Assembly (NCBI RefSeq): GCF_001426925.1
Contig: NZ_LMFR01000026.1
Span: forward strand, 30,903 to 94,902
Reading direction: 5' to 3'
Source: Microbacterium sp. Root53
GTDB taxonomy: Bacteria; Actinomycetota; Actinomycetes; Actinomycetales; Microbacteriaceae
DNA: 64,000 nucleotides
Shown here: positions 1-8,925 of the stretch, piece by piece
How the letters are laid out: every line of letters begins with the position of its first letter
Numbering within the stretch: position 1 is the first letter of the stretch
Made by a program: the position numbers and the translations under genes
Notes under the pieces: model-generated
Told to the model about the DNA's origin: nothing
What the model saw: the letters and a program-made list of their open reading frames with translations, nothing else
Database searches by the model: none

Positions 1-598
1 ACAGCGCGGCCGCGGCGGCGTCCAGGTCGTCCGAGTCGTGGTGGGCGTCGGCGACGCCCACGAACCGGATGCGGCTGCCGCGCACCGTGATCGTCGTCGC
101 GCCGTTGTCGATGCCGACCCAGCCGAGTTCGTCCGTCATGAACCCGTCGAGGGCCTCGGTGTCGAGCCGGACCGCCTTGGGGGCGCGCTGGGACGGGCCG
201 CGGAAGTAGTGGAACGGGTTGCGGGGACCGGGGCCCCAGTAGTCGTTCGAGCCGTGCACGAACACCCCGGGCACGCCCCGGAGCGGCGCGAGGGCCTCAC
301 GGATGCCGGCGATGCCATCGGCGTGACCGAGGCTGTCGCCCGTGCTGATCACGAGATCGGGGCGCAGGGCGACCAGTCCGGCCATCCACTGCCGCTTGCG
401 GCGCTGCCAGGGAGCCATGTGGGCGTCCGAGATGTGCAGGATCCGGATGGGCGTCGCGCCGCGGTCCAGGAGCCGCACCACGTGGCGCCGGACCGTGAAC
501 AGCTGACGCTCGATGCCGACGCCCCAGACGGCGGCCGCGGCACCGGCCGCGCCGACGGCGGCCAGCGCCGTGAGCGCGCTCCGCGAGGCCGACGCCAC
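1..598 (-). CDS. metallophosphoesterase, C-terminus cut by window edge
   Basis: Calcineurin-like metallophosphoesterase of the membrane-anchored, YaeI-like kind. Reading from the GTG at 598, an N-terminal hydrophobic Ala/Val-rich stretch (about residues 5-25) is followed by metal-binding blocks ISDAH, GDSLGH and GSNDYW, which match the family's DxH, GDxxG and GNHD/E motifs, with Ser in the usual Asn-His context as in many actinobacterial homologues. A further HH pair lies near the window edge. The GTG start overlaps the stop codon of the upstream penicillin-binding protein gene by one base (TAGTG), so the two are translationally coupled. The substrate cannot be told from sequence; a role at the envelope is inferred from the neighbour. 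Confidence 0.85.
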   Translation of the reverse strand, partial: MASASRSALTALAAVGAAGAAAAVWGVGIERQLFTVRRHVVRLLDRGATPIRILHISDAHMAPWQRRKRQWMAGLVALRPDLVISTGDSLGHADGIAGIREALAPLRGVPGVFVHGSNDYWGPGPRNPFHYFRGPSQRAPKAVRLDTEALDGFMTDELGWVGIDNGATTITVRGSRIRFVGVADAHHDSDDLDAAAAAL

Positions 599-3222
599 TA
601 GTCGTCGTTCCCGTTGCCACCGCCGTTGCCGTTCCCGTTGCCGCCGCCCTCGCCGCCGCCGCCGCAGTCGGCGGCTTCGTAGTGCACGACGACCGCGGTC
701 GAGCGGTTCGTCACGGTCCCGGCGGCGGGATCCGTGCCGATCGCCCGGCCCGCCCCGGCCTGGTCGTTGTCTCGACACGGGCCGAGCGACACGTTCGCGA
801 AGCCGGCCCCCTGGATCGCGGCGACCGCCGCGCTCGGCGCCTGGCCGCGCACATCGGGCACCTGCGCGCCCTGGCCGTTGCTCGGCGAGATCGTCACGGT
901 CGTGCCGCTCGCGACGCGGCCCGAGGGCGGATCCTGCGTCTCGACGACGCCGGCCGGGCGCGAACCCGGGACCGGGGCGCCCACGCTGACGCCGAAGCCG
1001 GCCGCGCGCAGCGTCCGCTCGGCGTCGGCGACCGACATGCCGACCACGTTCGGCAGCGTCACGAGGATGCGGCGCGTCAGGTTCGGGTCGGCCGGCGGGA
1101 ACTCGCCGCCGGGGTAGGCCGCGTTCGCGGCGCCCTGCACGGCCCGGGAGATCTGGAAGCGCAGCTGCGACATCTGCCAGCCGTTGACCCACGTGCGGAA
1201 CACGTCGACCTCGCCGCGGGCGTTGCCGACCCACACCGCCGTCGTGGCCTTGGTGGACGACTGGATCATCGACGTCTGCCACTTCTCGTGCGTACCGGTC
1301 TTGCCGATCACGGGGACGCCGTCGGCCGCGCGGGCAGGGGTGCCGGTGCCGCCGCTGTTCATCACGGCGGACAGGGCCGACGCCGCGGTCGCGGCCACCT
1401 CGGGGGAGAGCTTCTGCTCGCACTTCGACTGGGGCAGCGGCATCTCCTCGCCGTTGGCGTCGACGACCTTCTCGATCGCCTTCGGCGGGCACTGCATGCC
1501 GTTGTTGGCGATCGTCGCGTACACCGACGCCATCGCCATCGGGGCGATGTTGAACGACCCGAGGATGTCGAAGGGCACGGGGTGGCCCTCGATGGTCGAG
1601 ATCTGCTGGCCGTCTCCGGTCTTCACGTTCAGGCGGTCGGCCACGCGCATGATGTCGCACAGGTTCAGGCGCGACGCCATCGCCAGGTAGCCCGAGTTCA
1701 GCGAGTCGCGCGTGAAGCTCTGCACCGTGCCGGTGTACCCGCCGACGTTGTTGAAGTTGCCGATCTTCGACGTCTGCGGGATCGGGTTGCCGTCGCAGTT
1801 GAAGCCGGGGAACGACGTGCGGTTCACGCCGTTGAGCACCTCGTTGATCGAGTGGTCCTTCTCGAGCCAGTCGAGCAGCGTGAACACCTTGAACGTCGAT
1901 CCCACCGAGAAGCCGTTCGAGCCGCCGTGCGTGCGGTCGCTCGCGTACACGAGCGACGAGTAGCCGGGCTCCGACTCGATCACGGAGGGGTTCTCGCTGA
2001 AGCGCGTGTTCTGCGCCATCGCGAGGACCTTGCCGGTGTCGGCCTCGAGCGTGACGGCGGTCGCGCCGAACTCCATGCCCTCGACGTGCGCCGGGGCGTA
2101 GTCGCGCATCGCCTGCTCGGCGGGCAGCTGCACCCGCAGGTCGAGCGTGGTGTGCACGCTCAGGCCGCCGCGGCGCAGCAGCTCGCGGCGCTCCTCGGGC
2201 GTCTCGCCGAAGGCCGGGTCGTTCTCGATGATGCTCTTGACGTACTGGCAGAAGTACGCCGATCCGCCGGCCGCGACGCAGCCCTGCTCGCGCGGCTGGA
2301 TGTTCGGCTCGACCTCGGAGGCGTGCGCCTCCTTGTACTCGTCCTCGGTGATCTTGCCGTCTTCGAACAGGCGCGTCAGCACGTAGTTGCGGCGGTCCTT
2401 GGCCGCGGCGTAGCCGTTCGCCTCGCCGTTGTCCTCGCGGTCGGGCTGATCGATCCGGTAGTAGTTCGGGTTCTGCACGATGCCGGCGAGCGTCGCCGCC
2501 TGCGCGATCGTGAGGTCCTTGGCCGTGGTGTCGAAGTAGTACTCGGCGGCGGCCTCGATGCCGTACGTCACACCGCCGAAGTTGGCGATGTTGAGGTAGC
2601 CGAGCAGGATGTCGTTCTTCGAGTACTCCTTCTCGATGGCGATCGCGTACCGCATCTCCTGCAGCTTGCGCGCATAGCCCTCGGTGCCCTTGGCCTGGGT
2701 CGCCTCGATGAAGCAGGCCTGCTTCTCCTCGTCGGACTGCGCATCCTTCTCGCACTGCTGGATCAGCACGTTCTTGACGTACTGCTGGCTGATGGAGGAG
2801 CCGCCCTGCGTGCTGCTGCTCGTGGCGTTGTTGATCAGCGCGCGCGTCGTGCCGATCAGGTCGACGCCGCCGTGCTCGTAGTAGCGGGGGTCCTCACTCG
2901 ACAGGATCGCGTCGTACATGATCGTCGAGACCTCGTCGTACTCCACGGGCACGCGGTTCTGGTCGTAGAACGACGCGAGCGGGTACGGCTCGTCGCTGTT
3001 GGGGTCGTCGACGTAGATCGTGGTCGGCAGCATGGGCTGGTCGACCTCGAGGTAGCTCGGCAGGCTGTCGAACAGCGAGATCGCGCTCGACGCGGCGTAG
3101 CCCGACACGGCGATGGCCGGGGTGACCGTGGCGGTGACGAGGACACCGGCGACCGCGCTCAGACCGACGAGGCCGAGCACGCCACCGAGCACACCGCTGG
3201 CCGTCCTTTTCGCAAGAGGCAT
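598..3222 (-). CDS. bifunctional class A penicillin-binding protein with two PASTA domains
   Basis: Peptidoglycan glycosyltransferase/transpeptidase acting outside the membrane. Counting from the ATG at 3222 (874 aa): membrane anchor about 11-40; GT51 domain with EDPRYYEHGG (E110) and GGSSISQQYVKN (140-151); transpeptidase domain with STFK (S442-K445), SLN (507-509) and KTGT (641-644); two PASTA repeats about 722-790 and 793-855 (LPNVVGMS, VPDVRGQ); then a Gly/Asn/Asp-rich tail. This resembles actinobacterial PonA-type enzymes. The start at 3222 is preferred because a TACGAT box lies 6 nt upstream, as for other leaderless genes here. A GTG at 3252 would add ten residues. It forms an operon with the downstream metallophosphoesterase. 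Confidence 0.92.
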   Translation of the reverse strand: MPLAKRTASGVLGGVLGLVGLSAVAGVLVTATVTPAIAVSGYAASSAISLFDSLPSYLEVDQPMLPTTIYVDDPNSDEPYPLASFYDQNRVPVEYDEVSTIMYDAILSSEDPRYYEHGGVDLIGTTRALINNATSSSTQGGSSISQQYVKNVLIQQCEKDAQSDEEKQACFIEATQAKGTEGYARKLQEMRYAIAIEKEYSKNDILLGYLNIANFGGVTYGIEAAAEYYFDTTAKDLTIAQAATLAGIVQNPNYYRIDQPDREDNGEANGYAAAKDRRNYVLTRLFEDGKITEDEYKEAHASEVEPNIQPREQGCVAAGGSAYFCQYVKSIIENDPAFGETPEERRELLRRGGLSVHTTLDLRVQLPAEQAMRDYAPAHVEGMEFGATAVTLEADTGKVLAMAQNTRFSENPSVIESEPGYSSLVYASDRTHGGSNGFSVGSTFKVFTLLDWLEKDHSINEVLNGVNRTSFPGFNCDGNPIPQTSKIGNFNNVGGYTGTVQSFTRDSLNSGYLAMASRLNLCDIMRVADRLNVKTGDGQQISTIEGHPVPFDILGSFNIAPMAMASVYATIANNGMQCPPKAIEKVVDANGEEMPLPQSKCEQKLSPEVAATAASALSAVMNSGGTGTPARAADGVPVIGKTGTHEKWQTSMIQSSTKATTAVWVGNARGEVDVFRTWVNGWQMSQLRFQISRAVQGAANAAYPGGEFPPADPNLTRRILVTLPNVVGMSVADAERTLRAAGFGVSVGAPVPGSRPAGVVETQDPPSGRVASGTTVTISPSNGQGAQVPDVRGQAPSAAVAAIQGAGFANVSLGPCRDNDQAGAGRAIGTDPAAGTVTNRSTAVVVHYEAADCGGGGEGGGNGNGNGGGNGNDD

Positions 3223-3228
3223 AGGGTG

Positions 3229-3234
3229 ATCGTA
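3229..3234 (-). promoter_or_regulatory. -10 box of leaderless PBP gene
   Basis: TACGAT (minus strand), then 6 nt, then the ATG at 3222. Fits TANNNT with transcription starting at the A of ATG. Confidence 0.5.
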
Positions 3235-3336
3235 AGCCGTCAGCCTGGACACGCCCTCCGGATGCTGGGCGCGTCAGGCCGGCCCATCCCAGATCCCGGC
3301 GCCGCGTCGCCGCCTCCCGAACCGGAAGGACGCTCC

Positions 3337-3558
3337 ATGACCACGTGGGAGTACCTCACCACGCCTCTGCTGATCCACAACACCGCCGCCATCCTGAACA
3401 ATTGGGGCAAGCAGGGCTGGGAGCTCGTGCAGGTCGTGCCGAACAGCGAGGGCGGCCTGGTCGCGTACCTCAAGCGCCCCGTCGGCGGGGGCGCCGCCAA
3501 CGCGGGCCTCTCGGCCGCGCAGGAGGCCGCCAAGCAGTTCGAGGGGGAGCAGGCGTGA
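3337..3558 (+). CDS. small DUF4177-like protein
   Basis: A 73-residue soluble protein beginning MTTWEYLTTPLL with the pattern WEYxT...NxWGxxGWELVxV typical of DUF4177-type small proteins. No signal peptide or membrane segment. The ATG at 3337 has a good ribosome site (GGAAGGA) 6 nt upstream. Its stop overlaps the GTG start of the RidA-like gene by 4 nt (GTGA), so the two are co-translated. Function is unknown. The coupling to RidA, which I recall from other Microbacteriaceae, suggests a shared role. Confidence 0.75.
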   Translation: MTTWEYLTTPLLIHNTAAILNNWGKQGWELVQVVPNSEGGLVAYLKRPVGGGAANAGLSAAQEAAKQFEGEQA

Positions 3559-4022
3559 GCGTCGCCGCCCGCCTGGCCGAGCTCGGCATCGAGCTGCCCG
3601 CGGTCGTGCCGCCCCTCGCGGCGTACATCCCCGCCAAGGCGCACGGCGACGTCGTGCAGACCTCGGGTCAGCTGCCCATGGTGGACGGCGCGCTGCCCGC
3701 CACCGGCAAGGTCGGCGAGGGCGACGGCTTCGTCGACGCCGCGACCGCCAAGCACCTCGCGCGCCGCTGCGCCCTGAACGCGATCGCGGCGGCCGCGGAC
3801 GCGATCGGCGGCGTCGACCGCCTCACCGGCGTGCTGAAGGTCACGGGCTTCGTCGCGTCCGACCCGGCGTTCACCGGCCAGCCCGGTGTGATCAACGGCG
3901 CGAGCGAGGTGCTCGGCGAGATCTTCGGCGAGGCCGGCCGCCACTCGCGCTCCGCCGTGGGCGTGCCCGTGCTGCCGCTCGACTCGCCCGTCGAGGTCGA
4001 GGTCGCCTTCACGTTCGCGTGA
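3555..4022 (+). CDS. RidA family (YjgF/YER057c/UK114) protein
   Basis: 155-residue RidA-like protein. RidA enzymes hydrolyse reactive enamine/imine intermediates released by PLP enzymes. Family features seen: VVQTSGQLPMVDG near the N-terminus, an internal NAIAAAADAIGG helix, and the C-terminal RSAVGVPVLPLDSPVEVEVAF block carrying the conserved Arg that binds the substrate carboxylate. It belongs to the longer actinobacterial subgroup (about 150 aa versus about 125 aa for classic RidA), so its substrate may differ. The GTG start overlaps the upstream stop. Two strong hairpins follow (4041-4103, 4123-4157). Confidence 0.88.
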   Translation: MSVAARLAELGIELPAVVPPLAAYIPAKAHGDVVQTSGQLPMVDGALPATGKVGEGDGFVDAATAKHLARRCALNAIAAAADAIGGVDRLTGVLKVTGFVASDPAFTGQPGVINGASEVLGEIFGEAGRHSRSAVGVPVLPLDSPVEVEVAFTFA

Positions 4023-4040
4023 GTCGCTGTCCTCGGGCTT

Positions 4041-4103
4041 CGACTGGTCCCGGGCGGCGAGACTGGTGTCGGCGAGACCAGTCTCGCCGCCGAAGACCAG
4101 TCG
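4041..4103. repeat. compound hairpin downstream of RidA gene
   Basis: Nested inverted repeats: outer arms CGACTGGTC (4041-4049) and GACCAGTCG (4095-4103); inner 15-nt perfect arms 4053-4067 and 4077-4091 with a 9-nt loop. GACTGGT recurs inside both arms. No T-tract follows. It sits just before a second, simpler terminator hairpin. Confidence 0.7.
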
Positions 4104-4122
4104 ACGCCATCGTGGTGAGAGA

Positions 4123-4157
4123 GAACGGCCCCGTCGGATGATCCGACGGGGCCGTTC
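4123..4157. terminator. bidirectional terminator between RidA gene and acs
   Basis: Perfect 17-bp inverted repeat (4123-4139 and 4141-4157) centred on one base, lying between two convergent genes. GC-rich stem without a marked T-run, as is common in this genome. Confidence 0.75.
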
Positions 4158-4168
4158 CGCTGTTCAGG

Positions 4169-6139
4169 TCACTTCACCTGGGCCGAGATGACGCTCATGA
4201 CCGCGGTGTCCGCGAGGGTCGTGGTGTCGCCGACCTCGCGGCCCTCGGCCACGTCGCGCAGCAGGCGGCGCATGATCTTGCCCGAGCGGGTCTTCGGGAG
4301 CTCGCCCACGATGTAGACGTCGCGGGGGCGGGCGATCGGTCCGATCTGCTCGCCGACCCACGCGCGCAGCTGCTGCGCGAGTCCCTCGGGGCCGTGCTCC
4401 TTGAGGTAGCTCTCCTTGAGGATCACGAACGCGACCACGGCCTGGCCGGTCGTCTCGTCCGACGCCCCGACGACGGCCGCCTCGGCGGTCGCCTCGTGCG
4501 CCACGAGCGCCGACTCGATCTCGGCCGTCGACAGGCGGTGGCCCGACACGTTCATGACGTCGTCGACGCGGCCCAGCAGCCAGATGTCGCCGTCCTCGTC
4601 GAGGCGCGCGCCGTCGCCCGCGAAGTAGTAGCCCTGCGCCGCGAACTTCTCCCAGTACGTCTCCTTGAAGCGCTCCGGGTCGCCCCAGATGCCCCGCAGC
4701 ATGCTGGGCCACGGCTCCGTGATCACGAGCAGCCCGCCCGCGTCGTTGCCCACGGGCTCGCCCTCCTCGGTGACGACGTCGATCGAGATGCCGGGCAGCG
4801 GCACCTGCGCGGAGCCGGGCTTGGTCTCGGTCACGCCGGGCAGGGCCGAGACCATGATCGCGCCGGTCTCGGTCTGCCACCACGTGTCGACGATCGGGGT
4901 CTTGCCGGCCCCGATGACCTCGCGGTACCAGACCCACGCCTCGGGGTTGATGGGCTCGCCCACCGAGCCGAGCACGCGCAGGCTCGACAGATCGCGCGAC
5001 TGGGGGATCTGGCGGCCCTGCTTCATGAAGCCGCGGATGGCCGTGGGCGCCGTATAGAAGATCGTCACGCCGTACTTCTCGATGACGTCCCACCAGCGGC
5101 CGGGCTCCGGGTGATCCGGCGTGCCCTCGTACAGCACCTGCGTGGCGCCGTTCGCGAGCGGGCCGTAGACGACGTAGGAGTGGCCGGTGATCCATCCGAT
5201 GTCGGCCGTGCACCAGTACACGTCGCTCTCGGGGTGCAGGTCGAAGACGTTGCGGTGCGTGAACGCCGCCTGCGTCAGGTAGCCGCCCGACGTGTGCAGG
5301 ATGCCCTTGGGCTTCCCGGTCGTTCCCGACGTGTACAGGATGAACAGCGGGTTCTCGGCCTCGAAGGCCTGCGGCTCGTGCTCGGCCGAGGCCTGCGGCA
5401 CGACGTCGTGGTACCAGATGTCGCGGCCGGGGGTCCAGTCGACGTCGTTCTCGCCGCGCTTGACGACGAGGACGTGCTCGACCGTCTCCTGCTCGCCGAG
5501 GCCGTTGCGGTCGGCGAGCGCCTGGTCCACGGCGGGCTTGAGCGGCGACACCTTGCCCTTGCGCCATCCGCCGTCGGCCGTGATCACGAGCTTGGCGCCC
5601 GCGTCATCGATGCGCGAGCGCAGGCTGTCGGCGCTGAAGCCGCCGAAGATGACCGAGTGGATGGCGCCCAGGCGCGCGACCGCGAGCATCGAGGCGACGG
5701 CCTCGGGGATCATGGGCAGGTAGATCGCGACGCGGTCGCCCTGGCCCACGCCGAGCTCGGTCAGCACGTTCGCGAGGCGCTTGACCTCGTCGGTCAGCTC
5801 TGCGTACGTGACGCGGCGCTCGTCGCCGGGCTCGCCCTCCCACAGCAGGGCGACGCGGTCGCCGTTTCCGGCCTCGACGTGGCGGTCGAGGCAGTTGTAG
5901 GCGACGTTCAGGGCGCCGTCGGCGAACCACTTCGCGAACGGCGGGTTCGACCAGTCGAGCACCTGCGTGTACGGCTTCTCCCAGTGCAGGAGCTCACGGG
6001 ACTGCTCGGCCCAGAAGCCCTCACGGTCGGTGTCCGCCTTCTCGTACAGATCCGCGCCGGCCACCGCGTTCGCGGCGAACTCGGCCGAGGGCGCGAAGCG
6101 CCGGCTCTCGTTGAGGAGGTGGTCGATCTGGGTGCTCAT
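4169..6139 (-). CDS. acs: acetyl-CoA synthetase (AMP-forming)
   Basis: Activates acetate to acetyl-CoA via acetyl-AMP, in the cytosol. 656 residues, normal for Acs. Motifs: the P-loop-like YTSGTTGKPKG, the DTWWQTETG block, GDGARLDEDGD, and the C-terminal PKTRSGKIMRR whose Lys (about K621) is the catalytic residue and the known target of reversible acetylation in this family. The ATG at 6139 is preceded by AAAGGAG at about 10 nt. It is monocistronic and convergent with the RidA gene. In Mycobacterium acs also lies near the tad and topA loci, so its position here is conserved synteny. Confidence 0.96.
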   Translation of the reverse strand: MSTQIDHLLNESRRFAPSAEFAANAVAGADLYEKADTDREGFWAEQSRELLHWEKPYTQVLDWSNPPFAKWFADGALNVAYNCLDRHVEAGNGDRVALLWEGEPGDERRVTYAELTDEVKRLANVLTELGVGQGDRVAIYLPMIPEAVASMLAVARLGAIHSVIFGGFSADSLRSRIDDAGAKLVITADGGWRKGKVSPLKPAVDQALADRNGLGEQETVEHVLVVKRGENDVDWTPGRDIWYHDVVPQASAEHEPQAFEAENPLFILYTSGTTGKPKGILHTSGGYLTQAAFTHRNVFDLHPESDVYWCTADIGWITGHSYVVYGPLANGATQVLYEGTPDHPEPGRWWDVIEKYGVTIFYTAPTAIRGFMKQGRQIPQSRDLSSLRVLGSVGEPINPEAWVWYREVIGAGKTPIVDTWWQTETGAIMVSALPGVTETKPGSAQVPLPGISIDVVTEEGEPVGNDAGGLLVITEPWPSMLRGIWGDPERFKETYWEKFAAQGYYFAGDGARLDEDGDIWLLGRVDDVMNVSGHRLSTAEIESALVAHEATAEAAVVGASDETTGQAVVAFVILKESYLKEHGPEGLAQQLRAWVGEQIGPIARPRDVYIVGELPKTRSGKIMRRLLRDVAEGREVGDTTTLADTAVMSVISAQVK

Positions 6140-6357
6140 CAGCTGCGCGCTCCTTTGCGACGTGGTGCCAGGCCGCATCCGTGCGGCCCCGGGCGCGGCG
6201 GCGCCCGTGCGGGAAGCCCCGCACGGCGAATGTAGCCCCGGGCTCCGGAGGGTCGGTACCCACTAAAGGGAGTACCGGCGCTCGTCCACAGCGCGCACCC
6301 GCCGCCGGTGTTCGTGCGGTCGGGCGTCCGCCGCTCCGCGCGAGGGCGCCGCCTGCC

Positions 6358-6363
6358 TAGCGT
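6358..6363 (+). promoter_or_regulatory. -10 box of leaderless tadA
   Basis: TAGCGT, then 6 nt, then the ATG at 6370. No Shine-Dalgarno sequence is present. Confidence 0.5.
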
Positions 6364-6369
6364 CGGGGC

Positions 6370-7392
6370 ATGACCGAGCCGTTCATCGTGCAGCCGCGGG
6401 GCGCGCAGCCCGCCGGGCGCGGCTCGCCTGCCGTGCCGGACGAGCGCCCTGAGGCATCGCAGGATGCGCTGGGGCCGCTGAGCGCGTACCTGCGCGACCC
6501 CGCCGTGACCGACGTGTTCGTGAACGGGGCGTCCGGGGTGTTCGTCGATCGAGGGGACGGCCCGCGGCCGGATCCGGCCTGGCGCGCGTCCGAGCGCGAG
6601 GTGCGCGAGCTCGCCACGGCGCTGATCGCCCGGGGCGGGCGGCACATCGACGACGCGACGCCGTGCGTGGACGTGCGGCTGCAGGACGGGATCCGGGTGC
6701 ACGCGGTCCTGCCGCCCATCGCCACGAGCGGCACGGCCCTGTCCATCCGGATCCCGCGCCTGCGCGGAGCCGACCTCGACGCGCTGTGCCGGGGCGGCTC
6801 GTTCGGGGACGACGCCCGGCGCTGGCTCGTGCGGATCGTGCGCGAGCGCGAGAACCTGCTGGTCACGGGCGCCGCGGGCACCGGCAAGACCACGCTGCTC
6901 GGCGCGCTGCTCGCGCACGCACCCGGGCACGAGCGCATCGTCACGATCGAGGACGTGGCCGAGCTGCGGATCGCCCACCCGCACCACGTCTCCCTCGAGG
7001 CGCGGCAGCCGAACCTCGAGGGCGCGGGCGGCGTCGACCTCGCGCGGCTCGTGCGCGAGTCGCTCCGGATGCGGCCCGACCGGATCGTGGTGGGCGAGTG
7101 CCGCGGCGAGGAGGTCCGCGAGCTGCTCACGGCGCTCAACACGGGCCACGACGGCGGAGCCGGCACGCTGCACGCGAGCGGCCTGGCGGAGGTGCCCGCG
7201 CGGCTGGAGGCGCTTGGCGCGCTGGCGGGCATGGACGACCACGCCGTCACGCGGCAGGTGTGCAGTGCGATCGGCTTCGTACTGCACCTCGAGCGCCGCC
7301 CCGACGGATCGCGCCGCCTCGCGCGCGTGGGCCGGTTCACCGACGCCGGCGGGCGGCTCGGCATCGAGGAGGTGACGCCGTGGCGCGCGTGA
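6370..7392 (+). CDS. tadA: TadA/CpaF-type pilus assembly ATPase
   Basis: Secretion ATPase that powers assembly of a Tad/Flp pilus at the inner face of the membrane. 340 residues: an N-terminal domain with the family signature DVFVNGASGVFVDRG (48-62), Walker A GAAGTGKTT (167-175), Asp box VTIEDVAELR, Walker B-like RIVVGECRGEEV (239-249, Glu243) and a His box around GTLHAS. It is shorter than many CpaF proteins because the N-terminal extension is nearly absent. It heads a tight operon with the TadB-like, pilin and TadE/G genes and corresponds to Rv3659c of Mycobacterium. The start follows a TAGCGT box by 6 nt and lacks an SD, so the transcript is probably leaderless. Confidence 0.93.
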   Translation: MTEPFIVQPRGAQPAGRGSPAVPDERPEASQDALGPLSAYLRDPAVTDVFVNGASGVFVDRGDGPRPDPAWRASEREVRELATALIARGGRHIDDATPCVDVRLQDGIRVHAVLPPIATSGTALSIRIPRLRGADLDALCRGGSFGDDARRWLVRIVRERENLLVTGAAGTGKTTLLGALLAHAPGHERIVTIEDVAELRIAHPHHVSLEARQPNLEGAGGVDLARLVRESLRMRPDRIVVGECRGEEVRELLTALNTGHDGGAGTLHASGLAEVPARLEALGALAGMDDHAVTRQVCSAIGFVLHLERRPDGSRRLARVGRFTDAGGRLGIEEVTPWRA

Positions 7393-8297
7393 CGCCGGAC
7401 GCCGGCGCGGCGGCCGGCGCGACCGTGCTGAAGCTCGCCGTGCTGCTGCAGGCCGGCGCGACGCCCGACGCCGCATGGCGGCACCTGGGGGAGGCCGGCG
7501 GCGACGCCGCGGCGGGGCGGATCGCCGAGCGCCACGCGGCGGGCGAGCCCCTGGTCCAGGCGATCGAGGCCGAAGCCGAGCGCGGCGACCGGGGCGCCGA
7601 GGTGTGGCGCGACGTCGCGGCCGCGTGGGAGATCGCCGCCACGGTGGGCGCGCCCCTCGCCGACTGTCTGCGGTCGATGGCTGCCGCGCTGCGCGACGCC
7701 CGCGAGGCGCAGGACGACGTGCGGATCGCCCTGACCGAGCCCGCGGGAACCGCCCGGCTCATGACCTGGCTGCCGCTCGCGGGACTGGCGATCGGCGCCG
7801 CGCTCGGCTTCGACATGCTCGGCGTCCTCTTCGCCTCTCCGATCGGGATCGGCTGCCTCGCCTCGGGCGGCGCGCTGCTGCTGGTCGCGCGGGCGTGGAC
7901 CCGCCGCCTGGTGCGGGCCGCGCAGCCGCCGCCCGGGACGCCGGGCATGCACGCCGAGCTCACCGCGATCGCCCTCAGCGGCGGCGTCTCGATCGATCGC
8001 GCGGCGCGCCTCGTGGCGCAGGCCCCGGGCGGAGCGCGGCCGGGCGGCGACGAGACCGCGGCGGTGCTCGCCCTGTCCCGCGACGCCGGCATCCCGGGAG
8101 TCGAGCTGCTGCGGGCCACCGCCGCGCACGAGCGGCAGGCCGCGCGGACGGAGGGGCGGATCCGCGCCGCGCGCCTCGCCACCCGGCTCCTGCTCCCGCT
8201 CGGCGTGTGCACGCTGCCCGCGTTCCTGTGCCTCGGCGTCGCCCCCATGCTGCTCGGCGTGCTGGCCGCCACCCCGCTCCCGGCGCTCGCCGGGTGA
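7380..8297 (+). CDS. TadB/TadC-like type II secretion F-family membrane protein
   Basis: Inner-membrane platform protein of the Tad pilus. 305 residues, with a soluble T2SSF-like helical domain (about 1-110), hydrophobic segments around 120-165 (MTWLPLAGLAIGAALGF; PIGIGCLASGGALLLVA), a second helical domain (about 185-260) and a C-terminal membrane segment ending PLPALAG. Mycobacterium has separate TadB and TadC; here only one F-family protein is visible, possibly serving both roles. The GTG at 7380 is chosen because GAGGAGG lies 7-8 nt upstream; it overlaps tadA by 13 nt. An alternative GTG at 7389 would overlap the tadA stop. Confidence 0.85.
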   Translation: MARVTPDAGAAAGATVLKLAVLLQAGATPDAAWRHLGEAGGDAAAGRIAERHAAGEPLVQAIEAEAERGDRGAEVWRDVAAAWEIAATVGAPLADCLRSMAAALRDAREAQDDVRIALTEPAGTARLMTWLPLAGLAIGAALGFDMLGVLFASPIGIGCLASGGALLLVARAWTRRLVRAAQPPPGTPGMHAELTAIALSGGVSIDRAARLVAQAPGGARPGGDETAAVLALSRDAGIPGVELLRATAAHERQAARTEGRIRAARLATRLLLPLGVCTLPAFLCLGVAPMLLGVLAATPLPALAG

Positions 8298-8332
8298 CCC
8301 GAAGAAACCGACACCGACAGGAAGAAGGAGTC

Positions 8333-8533
8333 ATGTCCGAACCCATCCCCACCTCCGCGCGCCCGACCATCGGGGGCCTGCTCGCGGACGACACCGGCGC
8401 CTCGACCGCCGAGTACGCGATCGTCACGATGGCCGCGGTCGCGTTCGCGGGCGTGCTCGTCGTGATCATGCGGTCCGGCGAGGTGCGCGAGATCCTCACC
8501 GACCTCGTCCGCCGGGCGCTGACGGTCGCGTGA
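8333..8533 (+). CDS. Flp/Tad pilin (DUF4244)
   Basis: 66-residue putative major pilin, equivalent in position and type to Rv3656c. It has a class III (type IV pilin-like) signal: a short polar leader ending in G, then ASTAEYAIVTMAAVAFAGVL, with Glu at position +5 after the predicted cleavage, the residue conserved in type IV pilins for assembly. The single hydrophobic helix (about 24-46) is followed by a short charged tail. The ATG at 8333 has GAAGAAGGAG just upstream. No prepilin peptidase is encoded nearby, so processing needs an enzyme from elsewhere in the genome. Confidence 0.88.
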   Translation: MSEPIPTSARPTIGGLLADDTGASTAEYAIVTMAAVAFAGVLVVIMRSGEVREILTDLVRRALTVA

Positions 8534-8913
8534 TCCGGCGCGTCGCACAGCGGCGCCGCCTGGGCGGCCCCGACGGCGGGCAGGGCGCGGGGGAGCGCGG
8601 GTCGGTCGCCGCCGAGCTCGCGGTCGCGCTGCCCGCCGTCGTGGTCGTGATCCTGCTCGGCGTGGGCGCCCTCATGGCGGCCTCCACCCAGGTGCGGCTG
8701 CAGGACGTCGCGGCCGACGCCGCCCGGCTCGTGGCCCGCGGCGAGCCCGAGGGGCGCGCGAGCGGCGTCGTGGCGCAGGCGGTCCCGGGAGCCCGCGCCG
8801 CGACGTCTCGGCGCGGCGACCTCGTGTGCGTCACGGCGTCGGTCGACGCGCGCGTTGCCGGCGTCCCGATCCCGCTCCGCGCGGCCAGCTGCGCGCTCGG
8901 CGGCGGACTCTAG
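8530..8913 (+). CDS. TadE-like minor pilin
   Basis: 127-residue TadE-family pseudopilin. After an Arg-rich leader comes RGSVAAELAVALPAVVVVILLGVGAL: cleavage after Gly would leave Glu at +5, as in the pilin encoded just upstream. A globular C-terminus follows with two Cys (VCVTASV, SCALGG) that could form a disulphide outside the cell. The GTG start overlaps the stop of the DUF4244 gene by 4 nt (GTGA). It matches Rv3655c in order and type. Confidence 0.85.
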   Translation: MIRRVAQRRRLGGPDGGQGAGERGSVAAELAVALPAVVVVILLGVGALMAASTQVRLQDVAADAARLVARGEPEGRASGVVAQAVPGARAATSRRGDLVCVTASVDARVAGVPIPLRAASCALGGGL

Positions 8914-8925
8914 AGGGGAGAGGCC

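Noticed and set aside
3223..3252. GTG at 3252 as start of the PBP gene
   Set aside because: Would add ten residues with a poorly spaced GGAGGG; the ATG at 3222 has the leaderless TACGAT spacing.
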